This document shows, piece by piece, positions 22,410 to 35,069 of a stretch of 64,000 nt of DNA. The translations under genes were made by a program, and so were the position numbers. The stretch covers positions 6,517,501 through 6,581,500 of the forward strand of contig CM072339.1 in the NCBI GenBank assembly GCA_036874045.1, written 5' to 3'. This DNA is from Cymodocea nodosa (taxonomy: Eukaryota; Streptophyta; Magnoliopsida; Alismatales; Cymodoceaceae). The notes beneath the pieces were generated by a model. The model ran no database searches. It was given only the letters and a program-made list of their open reading frames with translations, and was not told the DNA's origin. Positions within the stretch are counted from its first letter, which is position 1. Every line of letters starts with the position of its first letter.

Positions 22410-23981
22410 TGTTGAGTATTTTGTTTTCATGATGTGTGCTAAATGAAAGTAATCATATTTGATCAATTACTATTACTTGTGAAAGGAAATAAAGAACATC
22501 AATTAATACAGAAAAAGTTTATTAATATAAATACTTGTCTGTAATGGATCTGAAATTATACTAAGTTAAATAACTAGTCGTTTCGTTACATTAATTTCTC
22601 ATTTAACTAAACGTTAAGATAATGTGTGTTTTTATTGAAAAGCATAATATGTTTTAAAGTTATATTTTCTGTATCATGAACATTACACGTTTAGACAACT
22701 CGTTAAGTTAGAGTTTTATTTGTATAGAGGTCACGTGAGAACTCGTTAAGTTAGAGGCTTAAAGGTTAAAATAGGTCACATGAAAACTCGTTAAGTTAGT
22801 GAGTAAAAGAAGAGACGAACTCGTTAAGTTAGTATTGTACATGTGGTGAAATTAAAGGTTACGAATGTTATATTGTATCACGTGAGTTGCACATGTTTAA
22901 CTCGTTAAGTTAACATAACTAAACGCGTTGAGTTGCTATATTGAACACTAACGCAACATGTTAGGTTAGCGTTATAAACTTAAGTTGTTATTTTTGCATG
23001 TGGTAAAATTCTTATTATAAAAATATTTGTTTATTACTGGTTCGTTGAGTTATCTGTAACACAACGAAGTTGGTTCGTTGAGTTATTGTAATACCACGAA
23101 GCTAGTTCGTTGAGTTAGCATAACACCACAAACTTAGTTCGTTGAGTTAGCTACAGTACTTGTCACGTGAGTTGGCACATGAGGAACTCGTTAAGTTAGA
23201 AACATTAAGTTATATATTTACTTGTGTTACTCGTTTAGTTAACATTAAAGTAATGAATTCTTATTACACTTGATGAAAAATTTTGGACAAGAAAGTTTAT
23301 TTTGTAGGAAATTTTTCAAAGATCCAGGATTGATGATTAAAGAAAATTTGAAATGTAAACATGGATCAGAATGTGTGCATTTTAATGAAGGAAAAAGAAA
23401 AGACGTGAAGAAGTGGAAAACTAGTAGTGATTAAACGTGGAGGATATGTATGAAATGAAGATACAATATAAAAGGCATAAAATTCTCGTTGATTAGTTAT
23501 CCCTATACATCAAACGAAAAATCTTTTCAAGGTTCAAAAACACCTTTCGAGGAAAAGCTCTCAGGTGGAAGAAAATTTAGTGAAGTAGAAAAAGGACAGA
23601 TTTATGTCACTAAAGATCTAAAGTATCACGAGAAAGCAAATTCGGTGAAGTAGAGAAAGACAAGATATTCGTCACTGAAGAATTGCTAAAGAAGAAAAAT
23701 AAGAAGAAAGATCTCAAACAAGGAGAAATGTTTTAAATTCTGCAAATTAGTTTTCTTTGTTTGTAGTTATGAAATTGTATAGATGAAACATGGTATCGAT
23801 ATATAATTGCATCTACAATTTCTAAGGAGAATTGAATTGTATATTGTAATTGAAACCTTAAATAAAAATGATTTTATGAAAATAGTGTCTCAACTTATTT
23901 TTAATTTTGAAGTTTCAATTATAATCAAAAATGTTGAAAAACACAATTCACCCCCCTCTTGTGTAGCCATACGATCCTACA
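22410..23981 (+). repeat. C2 3' LTR
   Basis: This LTR of 1572 bases begins TGTTGAGTATTTTG and ends CGATCCTACA. Boxes at 22690-23240 are mostly of the AACTCGTTAAGTTA and TTCGTTGAGTTA forms, interspersed with CACGTGA motifs. A stretch at 22873-22985 is shared with the Athila solo LTR at 16115-16200. The expected target copy is ATAAG (23982-23986). Confidence 0.88.
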
Positions 23982-24866
23982 ATAAGAATCTCTATCAACA
24001 ATAAGAACTTCTGTCATTACATGTGACGTGATTACACCACTAAAAACTTAACCACTTACAATCTTGCCTCTTCTCCCCATAGAATCTCAAACCAAGACTT
24101 GTAAGTTGATCTCCTCTTTAGTATATTGGCATCAACCCGAAACCAAGGCTAGAAGCTTTATGATCTCTTGAGATATGAGTTGGTGCTTGGTAAAAATGAC
24201 TTTCCTTCCTACAATGCGATCACTCCTCACAATGGTTGTCAATCACTGTGTTTGGCTCAGAATCGACCCGACATTCGAAAAGTATCCTCACAAACCTCCA
24301 ATTGTTGGTTGGTGATTTTTAGTGGTGTTGTGGAGCTTCAAGGAACTTTCGACGCTTCCTATAGTTAGCGTGGTCCTCCACCTTCACACACACTTTTTCC
24401 TCTTCTTTTATATTTCTTTCAATAATAACTGCTTCTGCCTATAGATCGGTTGGATGTCCTTCCTTCGTATCAAGGATGGTGATTTCTTCTTCATTCCATG
24501 AGTTAATTCTTACATGATACGTGTAATTGTGGTTGTCCTTCAAATTTCCTATTTCTGCAACTACTATAGTGGCATATTAAAAAATAAGTGGTCCATAGAG
24601 TTAGTGTAACTCAATGAACTTACTTTGTTGACTTAACTATAAAACACATACATAATTCTAACTTTACGAATAAAAAGAATATTTCGGATACTTACAACTA
24701 TAAGTATCCAAAACTTATATGCCTTTCAGATACTTACAACTATAAGTATCCAAAACTTATATGCCTTTCGGATACTTACAACTATAAGTATCCAAAACTT
24801 ATATGTCTTTGGATAGTTAGCACCTAACATTTCGAAAGATAACTTAAGTCTCCAAATCATGACACA
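23982..24866 (-). repeat. Athila-2 LTR, inner part
   Basis: It matches Athila-A LTR positions about 6110-6960 in the same orientation, including the higher-GC block (24160-24370) and the ACTATAGTGGCATATTA landmark at 24560-24580. It is split from its other part (36610-37056) by element C1 and cut on the left by C2. Confidence 0.82.
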
Positions 24867-26413
24867 TGTAGGATCGTATGGCTACACAAGAGGGGGGTGA
24901 ATTGTGTTTTTCAACTTTTTCCGATTATAATTGAAACTTCAATACTTAAAAACAAGTTGAGACACTGTTTTCATAAAATCATTTTTATTCAAGGTTTCAA
25001 TTACAATATACAATTCAATTCTCCTCAGAAATTGTAGATGCAATTATATATCGATACTATGTTTCATCTATACAATTTCATAACTACAAACAGAAAAAAC
25101 TAATTTACGGAATTTAAAACATTTCTCCTTGTTTGAGATCTTTCTTCTTCTTCTTCTTCTTTCTTCCTTAGCAATTCTTCAGTGATGAATATCTTGTCTT
25201 TTTATGCTTCACTGAATTTGCTTTCTTCTAATACTTCAAATCTTCAGTGACGTAAATCTTACCTTTTTATGCTTCACTGAACTTTCTTCCACCTTAGAGT
25301 TTTTCATCGAAGAGGTGTTTTTGATCCCTAAAAAGATTTTTCATTTTGTGTGCAGGGATAGTTTGACCAATGAGAACTCTGCCTTTTATACTGTATGTTA
25401 ATTTCATGCATATCCTCTACGTTTAATCACTACCAGTTTTCCACTTTTTCACGTCTTTTATTTTTCCTTCATCGAAACACACACGTTCTGACCCACGTTT
25501 ACATTTCGAATTTTCTTTAATCATCAGTCTTGGATCTTTGAAAAATTTCCTGCAAAATAAACTTTCTCTTCCAAAATTTTTCATCAAGTGTAATAAGAAG
25601 TCGTTACTTTAATGTTAACTAAATGAGTAACACAAGTAGATATTAACTTAACATTTCTAACTTAACGAGTTCCTCATGTGCCATTTCACGTGACAAGTAC
25701 TGTAGCTAACTTAATGAACTAAGTCTGTGGTGTTACGCTAACTCAACGGACCATCTTCGTTGTGTTACGATAACTCAACGAACTAGTAATAAACAAATGT
25801 TTTTATAATAAGAATTTTACCACATGTAAAAATAACAACTTAAGTTTTATAACGCTAACCTAACGTGTTGCCTTAGTGTTCAATATAGCAACTCAACGCG
25901 TTTAGTTATGCTAACATAACGAGTTAAACATGAGCACCTCGCGTAATACAATATAACATTCGTAACTTATAATTTCACTACGTGTATAACACTAACTTAA
26001 CGAGTTCGTCTCTTCTTTTACTCACTAACTTAACGAGTTCTCACATGACATATTTTAACCTTTAAGCCTCTAACTTAACGAGTTCTCACGTGACCTCTAT
26101 ACAAATAATACTCTAACTTAACGAGTTGTCTAAACGTGCATTATTCATGATACAGAATATATAACTTTAAAACATATCATGCTTTTCAATAAAAACACAC
26201 GTTAACTTAATGTTTAGTTAAATGAGAAATTAATGCAATGAAACGACTAGTTATTAACTTGGTATAATTTCAGATCCAATACAGACAAGTATTTATGTTA
26301 GTAAGCTTTTTCTGTATTAATTGATGATTTTCATTTCTTTTCACAAGTAATAGTAATTGAGCAAATATGATTATTTTCAATCAACGCACATTATCAAAAC
26401 AAAATACTCAACA
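24867..26413 (-). repeat. C1 3' LTR
   Basis: It begins TGTTGAGTATTTTG at 26413 (minus strand) and ends GATCCTACA at 24867. It pairs with 35070-36609. Boxes of the TAACTTAACGAGTT type fill 25640-26130. Confidence 0.92.
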
Positions 26414-26745
26414 ATCTCCCCCTTTTTGATGATGACAAAACCATATTAAATCAATTATAAAATATGTTTAACTCAACAAAGCACCTTCATTGGGTTAACT
26501 TTTAATTCAACAAACAAGTTTGTTGACTTAAGTTCACTTAAGCTTATGTCTATTGTTTGTGTAAAAATCACTCTCAGAAATAAAATTTTCAGATGTCAAT
26601 AATTATATAAGTATCATTTCTCCACCTTTCATTATATAATCATCTGTCAGATTACAATAACCATTTAAATATCATCTCCCTTTATAATATATGCAATTAA
26701 AATCATAATCATCTTTTTATAATATTTCTCCCCCTTTTTGTCATT
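26414..26745 (-). promoter_or_regulatory. Two polypurine tracts of C1
   Basis: AAAAAGGGGGAGAT (26414-26428) touches the 3' LTR, and a second AAAAAGGGGGAGAAA lies near 26725-26740, both on the minus strand. The spacing mirrors that in C2. Confidence 0.85.
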
Positions 26746-27125
26746 AATCAAAAAGATAATTATAGATAATATATATATATAGTAAGAGATATATTTACAA
26801 CAACTCTTTCTGTAAACAATAATAAGAATAGAATGCATTTACAGAAAAAAATGTATTGTTCAATGAATCAAACAAGGAATACAAACATTACATTTTGTAT
26901 TTAGAAACAAGCAAATAGACAGTTAACGATCCCTCTTAAGTATATCACTTATAGCATTATATATTTTATCTCCTAGATGCCTAATATCATTTCTGATGTC
27001 CTTCAGCACTACATCTAAGTGAGGAGGTAGTTGGAGTTGTTGTTCTGCTCGAACTGAATAACTTGGCTATTGTTGTTGTATGTGGTCTGTATAATCAGGT
27101 TGTTGTTGTTGTTGTCGTTGAGGTT
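26746..27125 (-). other. Spacer between C1 env-position ORF and polypurine tracts
   Basis: This is AT-rich sequence with no coding domain. A TTG-repeat at about 27060-27120 mirrors the CAA-repeat of C2 and probably codes for the glutamine-rich end of the upstream ORF. Confidence 0.5.
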
Positions 27126-29218
27126 TATGCATGACCTAGAATCATTACAAATCTTTTACACTAAATTCTCTCATGCCTTTAGTTTCAAAGGGCCAATCGG
27201 ATAAATTCAATTGGCTTGCAATGAGTCTACATACAGCATCACCATACAATAACTTTGAACTCATATGTTGTAGTTGAGAAGTGAAAACATCAAACCAATT
27301 GATTTGAATTCTATTCAACAGGCTATAAGTTGCATATAAACAACTTCTATTGACTTCCATATTGTGTCCAACTCTCTGAAATAAATTTGCATACAATATA
27401 TTTGCAATAAACCTTGCAGCTGCATTCAGATTTTCCATTAATCTCATTTCAAAATATACATTTGGAATTTTTTGATAAAGACTGAATGTTCCATTCCAGT
27501 TGTCTAATCATGTCAAATCTGTTTGTAACAACAACACCTTCATTCTTTAATCCCAACACTTCAAAAATTAACTCAAGAGACAATGTAAACTCCTATTGAT
27601 TTATTTGAGTTTTCAGTATGTTGTCATTCTTGACCAAATTACTATAAAAAGCTGTAATAAGCTCTTTGTATTGCTTCCATTTCGTTCCAACTGGCAAGAA
27701 TTGAATGAGGCCTTGAAACTCAAATAGATCTCTTATTTCCATCAAATTTCTGAATTTTATTGGACGAGCATGTAGAATCTGATATGTAATCAGATTATTG
27801 TATTTCTACAATGCTTCTTCAGATCTAAAATGAATTGAATTACCTTGAATTTTTAATACTATACACAAAGAAAGTGATACCTGAAGCCTTGATTCAGAGT
27901 TTAATTCATCTTTAGAAACCTCTTCTTCAAAATGAATGTCATGTTGTTCCTCTGTGAATATATTTTCTTGAAGTTGCTCTAGTAAGCTTGATTCTTCAGC
28001 TTCAATAGTGTAAGGAACATTTTCAATATGCTCAACATTCATCTATTCAGTCTCTATAGAATCTTCAGAGTTCAATTTTTCCACAAATTCTATAGTCGAT
28101 GTATCTGTCTATAATTGTTCATTTTGTTCAACAGATATTTCCATTAATACATGTTGTGAATTCTCAGACTCTGCTTCTATAGATTTTGAAGAAGGCTGGT
28201 TGATGTTTAGCTCTTCTAGAGTCTTAACTTATTCAATATTTGCTACTCTAGACAATTCAGCCTATGAACTAGTTACTACCTCAACATTTTCAATTATATC
28301 TGCAATAACTTGTTCAATGTCAGGTGTCTGATGCTCTGATTTTTCAATTTCTACATCATTAGGACTTGTACTAATGGAAAAACTTGAGCTCATATTTAAC
28401 TTGGATTTCTTCTCAAGCTTTCTAGCAAGGGAAAATAAAGTCTCATTATCTTCATCAATTTCAGTATGTTTGGAATTGATGAGTTTATCAGATGCACAAT
28501 AAGGTACAATATCTAGACATACATTGTCCTTTTGAAATAAATTTTCATCTGATTTTCCTTTTTCAATAGACTTTGTCTTTGAAGACATAATTTTTCTAAT
28601 TTTCCTTCTACTATAAAATTTCTGTTTCTCCTCTTCAAGTATTGTTGTTTTCTTTTCAAATTGCTCCATAAAAGTTTTCTGCTTTAGTTCTTCAAAGGCA
28701 CTTTCTATTGCTATAGCCTTTCGAAGACTTTCAACTTTTCTTTTATCAACAGCAATATTTGATTCTAATTATTTTGAATATAAAGGGGTAGGAATAGCAG
28801 ATTCATGTTCTTCCTCAAATGGTTGTAGTCATGTACCACTAATAGGAGTTTGAGGAATTCTATTTGATGAACCTACACCATTTTCCATATATTTTGCATA
28901 CTATTCCAAAAATGCAATTTCAACACATTTCATTCTGTATTCTCTATCATATTTACTACGAATACCCATGTATGTAATATTTGCATCAGTATGTTGAAGT
29001 TCTTGTCTAACTTCATCTAATATACCCTGAGGAAAGAAGTAAGCTCTATAAATTTCTGCTAACCTTTTGTCCACTCGAAATATTTTCTTGAACCAAGTGC
29101 GTGGAACGTCATCATTTTCTATTTCTTTTTCTTTTGCATCTCCTCTGCTTTTGCCTTTTCCTCTACCACGACCTTTGTAGAAATTGGAGACCATCGTCGC
29201 AGGTTGTAACAACAACAA
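27125..29218 (-). pseudogene. Env-position ORF of C1
   Basis: A coding region of about 2.1 kb follows pol in the same direction. It starts near 29194-29218 with a basic KGRGRGKGKSRGDAKEKE stretch, then WFKKIFRVDKRLAEIYRAYFFPQG, then acidic, helix-rich parts. It ends with RSCLYATYSLLNRIQINWFD and NLSDWPFETKG. C2 shares its end, and D has a related ORF in the same place. I see no signal peptide, transmembrane anchor or furin site, so it may be a non-envelope accessory ORF. It is broken. Confidence 0.6.
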
Positions 29219-29219
29219 G

Positions 29220-29724
29220 CGAGAAATATTTTCTTGACAAAGTTTACAAATAACCTAAGTGCCCGTGTAATAAGTGTTTAAATAGGGTTTTAGGCAAATA
29301 ACTCAACATGAAGAGAAGTCGGGTTTAGATATTAAATAAATATTGAATAAAGTTTATTCAATCAAGGTACCCGAAATATTCAAGTATAACTCGTTGAGTT
29401 AACTAACCTAACGAGTAAAACACTGTCTAGAGGTAGTTTTACACGTTACCTTATCTAACATAACGTTTAGTTAGTATAATTAAAACAATTTTTGGATGCT
29501 TCCAACTAAAATGTTCCGTACACATCATAATAGCTATACCTTATCATTTTCTTGAGAACATTGTAAACTATTCTAACATTCCTGTCCTTTGAATCTAAAA
29601 TAGTTTGTTTGTCTTTTTAAATTATTTCATCAAGATTTTAAGAGGACATTAATTCAGATTAACCAAGATTTGTATTCTGAATTATATTAATCTATTTTTG
29701 GACATTGTTAATCCTCCCCCTACA
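29220..29724 (-). promoter_or_regulatory. Box cluster and polypurine-like motif 5' of the C1 env-position ORF
   Basis: Boxes AACTCGTTGAGTTA, AACCTAACGAGT and TAACATAACGTTTAGTTA lie at 29380-29480, directly upstream of the ORF start on the coding strand. TGTAGGGGGAG follows at 29714-29724. The same order (polypurine-like motif, boxes, ORF) is seen in D at 13529-12640. Confidence 0.6.
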
Positions 29725-30785
29725 AATATACTTCTTATATATTCAATAACATACAAAATATACTTGTATAACAATAGATGTTAAGTATAACTATACTTTT
29801 AATTTTTTTTTTTTTCAAAAACTTCCGTTATTCTGACTTCATCAAAAATGATTTCCAGAATCAATTCCTACTGTATATGAATCAAAACACAATTTTGAAC
29901 TCTATATGATTAATTCAAGGAGAATAAAAGAATGTATCTCAAATAAACATTTTCAAAAGTACTAATGTTGATTTAATAAATCAGTAGTCATATTGGTTGA
30001 AAATATATTCGATTCAAAGATATCTGTAATTAATGAAACAACTTTTTCTTTTCAAAATAGTAAATATTAATAATTTTCTTTAAAAGTTAGTTTGAAAAGC
30101 TTGAATCATACAAGAGCTTTCTAATGTACCTATGTAATGAGCTTTTAGTCAATAATCCCATATTTGATCAAGACCTTAGGTTGCCAGATTTAAAGAATCC
30201 TTTTTTAAGACAACAATCCTTACATACCTATCTGCTCAAGTACAAAAGGCTCGTGATCAAACTGATCAATAAACTCTCAAAGATTTTCACTTTGTAATCA
30301 CTTTTCATTTTAAGCATAGTATATATCTATTCCATTAATACAGATGTAATAAAACACAAATCTCATACAATTTTTACTTCTATGATTTTACTGAGAATAT
30401 GAATCAGTTTCAAAAAGCTTATACTTTTGATTAACAGTTTAAGATGAGTTATATATAACTTATTCTACAAGTTTAATCAATTAAGTCAAATTTATGCATG
30501 ATCATATGCACTTTCCTTGATTTAAAGAAAACACTTAATCAAAATTTCAGAATGTCAGAAGTATTTAATGTTTTTCATTTACACTTCCACTTAAAATTGT
30601 AAAAACCATTAAAATTGATAAACTACTTAAAATCAATAAGATACTACTATGATTTTACAATAAATACATAGTATCTTAAGTAGTAGTTTAGATATTACTT
30701 TAGATATTTATGATAAGTATATAATATCTATGAGGTGAACAACATCATCAACACTATTTATCTTTTTATGTGGAGTTTAAGCATT
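29725..30785 (-). other. Pol-to-env spacer of C1
   Basis: About 1 kb of AT-rich DNA with no recognisable domain. Near 30170-30240 it resembles the D spacer around 14200. Confidence 0.6.
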
Positions 30786-33400
30786 TTATACATCACATAG
30801 CCTACAAATACCCAAATTTAATCTAATGTTGCAGAATATATTTTCGTCTAGAGGTTTTGTAAATATATCAGCTAATTGATTTTTACTAGACACAAATTCT
30901 AATTTAATTTTTCCTTTAATTATGTTATCTCTTAGAAAATGATGTCTAACCTCTATATGCTTTGCTCTTGAATGTAATACAGGATTTTTCGAAAGATTTA
31001 TTGCAGAACCACTATCACAATAAATCTCAGTTGAATCATAAGATAATCCAAAATCTTCTAAAGTTTGCCTTATCCACAGAATCTGAGTACAACACAATTC
31101 AACAGCAACATATTCAGCTTCTGTAGTAGAAAGTGCTACACAATTTTGCTTTTTACTAAACCATAACACCAAATTATTTTCCAATAATTGACATGTGCCA
31201 CTGGTACTATTTCTATCAGATTTAGATCCTGCATAATCAGCATCAATATATCCTATAAGATCTATTGAACTATCCTTAGAACAATACAGTCTGAAATGTT
31301 TAGTTCCTTGTATATATCTAAATATTCTTTTAACTACAATTGAGTGTGATTTTTTAGGATTAGATTGAAATCTAGCACAAACACACACAGCAAACATAAT
31401 ATCAAGTCTACTAGTAGTTAAATAAAGTAAAGAACCAAGCATACTTCTGTATTTTCTTTGATCTATTGATTTTCCTATGTCATCAATATCTAACTTTAAA
31501 GAAGTACTCATAGGAGTTCCTCGAATCTTTGTATCATTAAAATTAAATTTCTTAAGCATTTCATCTGCATATTTTTCCTGATTTAAAAATATACCTTTAT
31601 CCATTTGCTTAATTTGAAGTCCTAGAAAATATGAAAGTTCTCCTATCATACTCATTTCAAACTGATTAGTCATCTCTTCAGAGAATATTTTTATCTGCTT
31701 ATTGGAAATTGCTCCAAAGATTATATCATCCACGTATATTTGAACAACAATCTAATCTAAATCTGATGAATTGATTTAGTTCTTCTTGCATTGCCACTAT
31801 CCAATTTTCATCAGATAATGCTTCTTCTATATTCTTTAGTTCCACTATAGAAACAAACATACACATACTATTTAAATTTACTGAAGTTCTAGTTTTAACT
31901 CCCTCATTAATATTACCAATGACTTGAGTAGTGGGATGTGATGAAGAATAACGCCAATTTCTCTGATTTTCCTCAATATTCTCATCAACATCTGAAGGTC
32001 CATCATTTTCATCATTAGTTTGATCATTTAAGTTCATATTTTTTATTTTCTCAGATAAATATTCAATCTCTCTATTGATCTCTAACTCTTTTGGGAGATT
32101 GATCATATCATCATTATCAGCTTTAGATTGAGATTCTCTAAAAGAATTTTCATTAAAGCTTACATGGAGGGTTTCTTCAATAGTCCTTGAAGTCTTGTTA
32201 TATACTCTATAGGCTTTACTTCTAGTAGAGTAACCTACAAAAATTCCTTCATCCGCTTTGGCTTGAAATTTATCCCTTCTATCCTTAGTATTAAGAATAA
32301 AACACTTGCAGCCAAATGGTTTCATATAGGAAATTTTTGGAACCCTATTAAACATAATTTGAAAAGGAGATTTATTAACATGAGGTCTTAAATGACTTTT
32401 GTTAATAACATAAAAAGCTATATTCATTGCTTCAACCCAAAGATTTTGAGGTAACTTATGTTCATTCAACATAGTTCTAGCTATTTCCTGAAGTGATCTA
32501 CTCTTTCTCTCAACAACACCATTTTGAGACAGTGCTCTTGGAAAAGAAAAACTATGATCAATGCCATAATCTATACAATAATTATTCATTTGATCATTAT
32601 CAAATTTAGTACCATGATCACTCCTAAGTTTTTGAATAGAGACACTTTGTTCATTTTGAACAAAATTGCAAAACATTTTAAATTTTTCAAAAACTTTTGT
32701 CTTAGATGCTAGAAAATATACCCAAGTGTATCTAGAGAAGTCATCTACTAAAACAAATACATACCGTTTACCACCAAGACTCATGATTCTTGTTGGTCCA
32801 AATAGATCCATATGTATAAGTTCTAAGACTCTCTTACTTGAAATATCAATTTTGGATTTAAAAGAGTTTTTGTGAAGTTTACCTAACTCACATGCATCAC
32901 ACATAAAGTCGTTTAAGTATTTAATCTTTGGTAAACCTCTCACTAAATGTTTTCTAGATAGTTTATGTAGTAGTTTCATATTTATATGCCCAATCCTTCT
33001 ATGCCAGAGATATGCATCACTAGTTTCAGCTATCAAACATGAATTTAAATCAACTACACCAGAAGGTAAAGATAAAATACATATAGAACCTTTTCTTTTA
33101 GCAATAAACTTAATTTCATCTGTATTTTTATCAATAATTTTGCATACATTATCTTCAAACACCACATAATATCCATTTTCAGTTAGTTTTATAACACTCA
33201 GCAAATTAAATCCTAGGTTTTCTACATATAGTACATTCGAAATAACACAAGTCGAAGTTATTTGAACATTACCCATACCTATGATTTTATCCTTGCTTTT
33301 GTTTCCAAATGTTACACTTCCATTCATGGTATTTGTAAAATTTTGTAGTAGACTTTTCTATCCGGTCATGTGACTTTATGCTCCACTGTCCAATATCCAT
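30786..33400 (-). pseudogene. Pol region of C1: protease, integrase, RT, RNase H
   Basis: In coding order from 33400 down, there is a protease-type stretch ending VTFGNKSKDKIIGMGN, then GAG pre-integrase with LWHRRIGHINMKLL. Next comes the integrase core with HMDLFGPTRIMSLGGKRYVF and NGVVERKSRSLQEIARTMLN, then the distal RT with DDIIFGA and FEMSMIGELSYFLGLQ. RNase H has GYIDADYAGSKSDRNSTSG and HIEVRHHFLRDN, ending at 30786 with LGICRLCDV. The family is Ty1/copia, Sirevirus lineage. It is broken. Confidence 0.9.
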
Positions 33401-34870
33401 TTTAATGTTGTTTCCTCTTGCAAAACAAATTAAGAAAAAAATTTTCTTGGTACCCAATGTTGTTGAGGACCAAGTTCATTAAACGCATATTTCTTCTTTT
33501 TGTTTAAAAATAGTTTAACATTATCATTTACATTTTTATTAGTTGTAAGGACTTATTTTTAACATCATACTTACTTATAGCATTATTGCTCTTATAATCA
33601 TTCTTTTTATTTTCAGGTGTAGTATATTCAAGACCAAACCGATTTTTATAAGATGTTAATTTATTTTGGTCATGCTCATACATTTCAGTAAGTTCATACC
33701 AAGATTTTGTACTTTTATTTGAATTTTCAATACATACAAAATTTTTTTCTGTACATAAATTTTTAGATAAAGAACATGCAGAATGAGTAATTGGTCTAAC
33801 ACTAGTGTTTTGAATTACATGCTCGGGTTTCTGAATTTCCAATTTACTACAATTGTCTGAAATTTTAGAAACATTAGTAATTGAATTTCCAGAACAAGAA
33901 ACAAGATTTTTAGAAACATTTATAATCATGTTAGAAGTACATTTTGACAAATCACATTGATTTATATTATTACTACATGATTCATCCCTTGGAGTACCTA
34001 CTTCTACATATTTATTACCTTGTTTCATGATAAAAGGAATTTTAGTCTTAGATTTACTTGAACTGCAACTAACAAATCCTTTATTGGCTTGAGATTTAGG
34101 ATATTCAGGATAATCAAATTCTAAGCCAAATTTATATGACACCATAGGGGTACTAGTTAGTTTGACTTAAATTCCATTTCTCAATGGTAGAATTTAAATC
34201 TATCTCTCTCCATTTTAATTTATCTATCTCTAATTCAAGTTCATTTATATTGTTTCTCAACATTTCATTTTCAGATTCTATCTTTAATTTTTCAGCATTT
34301 GTATTCTGTATTTGTTCATGCAAGGCACATTCATTAAATCTAAATTTATGCAAATCTCTAGCATGATTTTCATTATCACATTTAAACTTTTCTAAAGTAG
34401 TAGACAGGAAACAATTTTCTTCTTCCATAATGGATAAAGAGTTTCTAATATTCTTATTTTCTAGTTTACAAACTTTAAGTTTTTGTAATAGCGCATGATA
34501 AACACATAATAATTCATCAAAGTTTAAATCTGAATAACTTTCAAGATCAGATATTACCTCAAACTCATCTGCCATGAAGCACACATGAGCAACGTCTTCT
34601 AACTCTTGTTCTCCTTCTGAATGTGAAGATTTTGATGATGATTCCTCAGATTCAAACTCTTCAGACGTGTCATCTCAAGTGACCTTCAAAGCTTTTTTCT
34701 TGTAAAACTTTTTCTGAGTTTTCTGAGTCATCTTCTTCTGATTTGTCCTACTTTGAAGAAAAACAATCATCCTATATTTCCAATATTCAAAATGTATTCC
34801 ATCAAATAAAGGAGGACAATTAAGATTTTGGCTTTCATATAAAGAAAAATTACCATTTCTAGTAGCCATC
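33400..34870 (-). pseudogene. Gag region of C1
   Basis: The minus strand starts at 34869 with MATRNGNFSLYESQNLNCPP and a LFDGIHFEYWKYRM motif, the usual Sirevirus gag start. It continues with an acidic serine-rich stretch, a long coiled coil (34153-34584) and a lysine- and serine-rich tail (33528-34145). The CCHC knuckle seen in D is not recognised. It is broken. Confidence 0.8.
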
Positions 34871-35055
34871 TTACCTTAGATTTTTCAACCTATTTGATTT
34901 TAAATAGTCTAAATACTTTAAAACAACTTGAGCCTTAAATTAAGAAAGATAAACATATGCTTAGATATTAATTTCTGTTTAAAAACAAGGAAGGTAGAAT
35001 AAGCAATGATATTAAATAAGTTGGTATCGATTTTATATCAAACATTATTAACAAA

Positions 35056-35067
35056 GCTCTGATACCA
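35056..35067 (-). promoter_or_regulatory. C1 primer binding site
   Basis: The minus strand reads TGGTATCAGAGC, complementary to initiator Met tRNA, two bases inside the 5' LTR. Confidence 0.92.
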
Positions 35068-35069
35068 CT

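Larger units (their letters stand above)
21376..23981 (+). mobile_element. C2, right end of a Sirevirus C copy
   Basis: This is the tail of the env-position ORF, a spacer, two polypurine tracts and the complete 3' LTR of a plus-strand Sirevirus C element. The rest should lie left of the window, beyond D. It interrupts an Athila LTR at 23981/23982. The same sequence is present inverted at 24867-27450 (C1). Confidence 0.85.
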
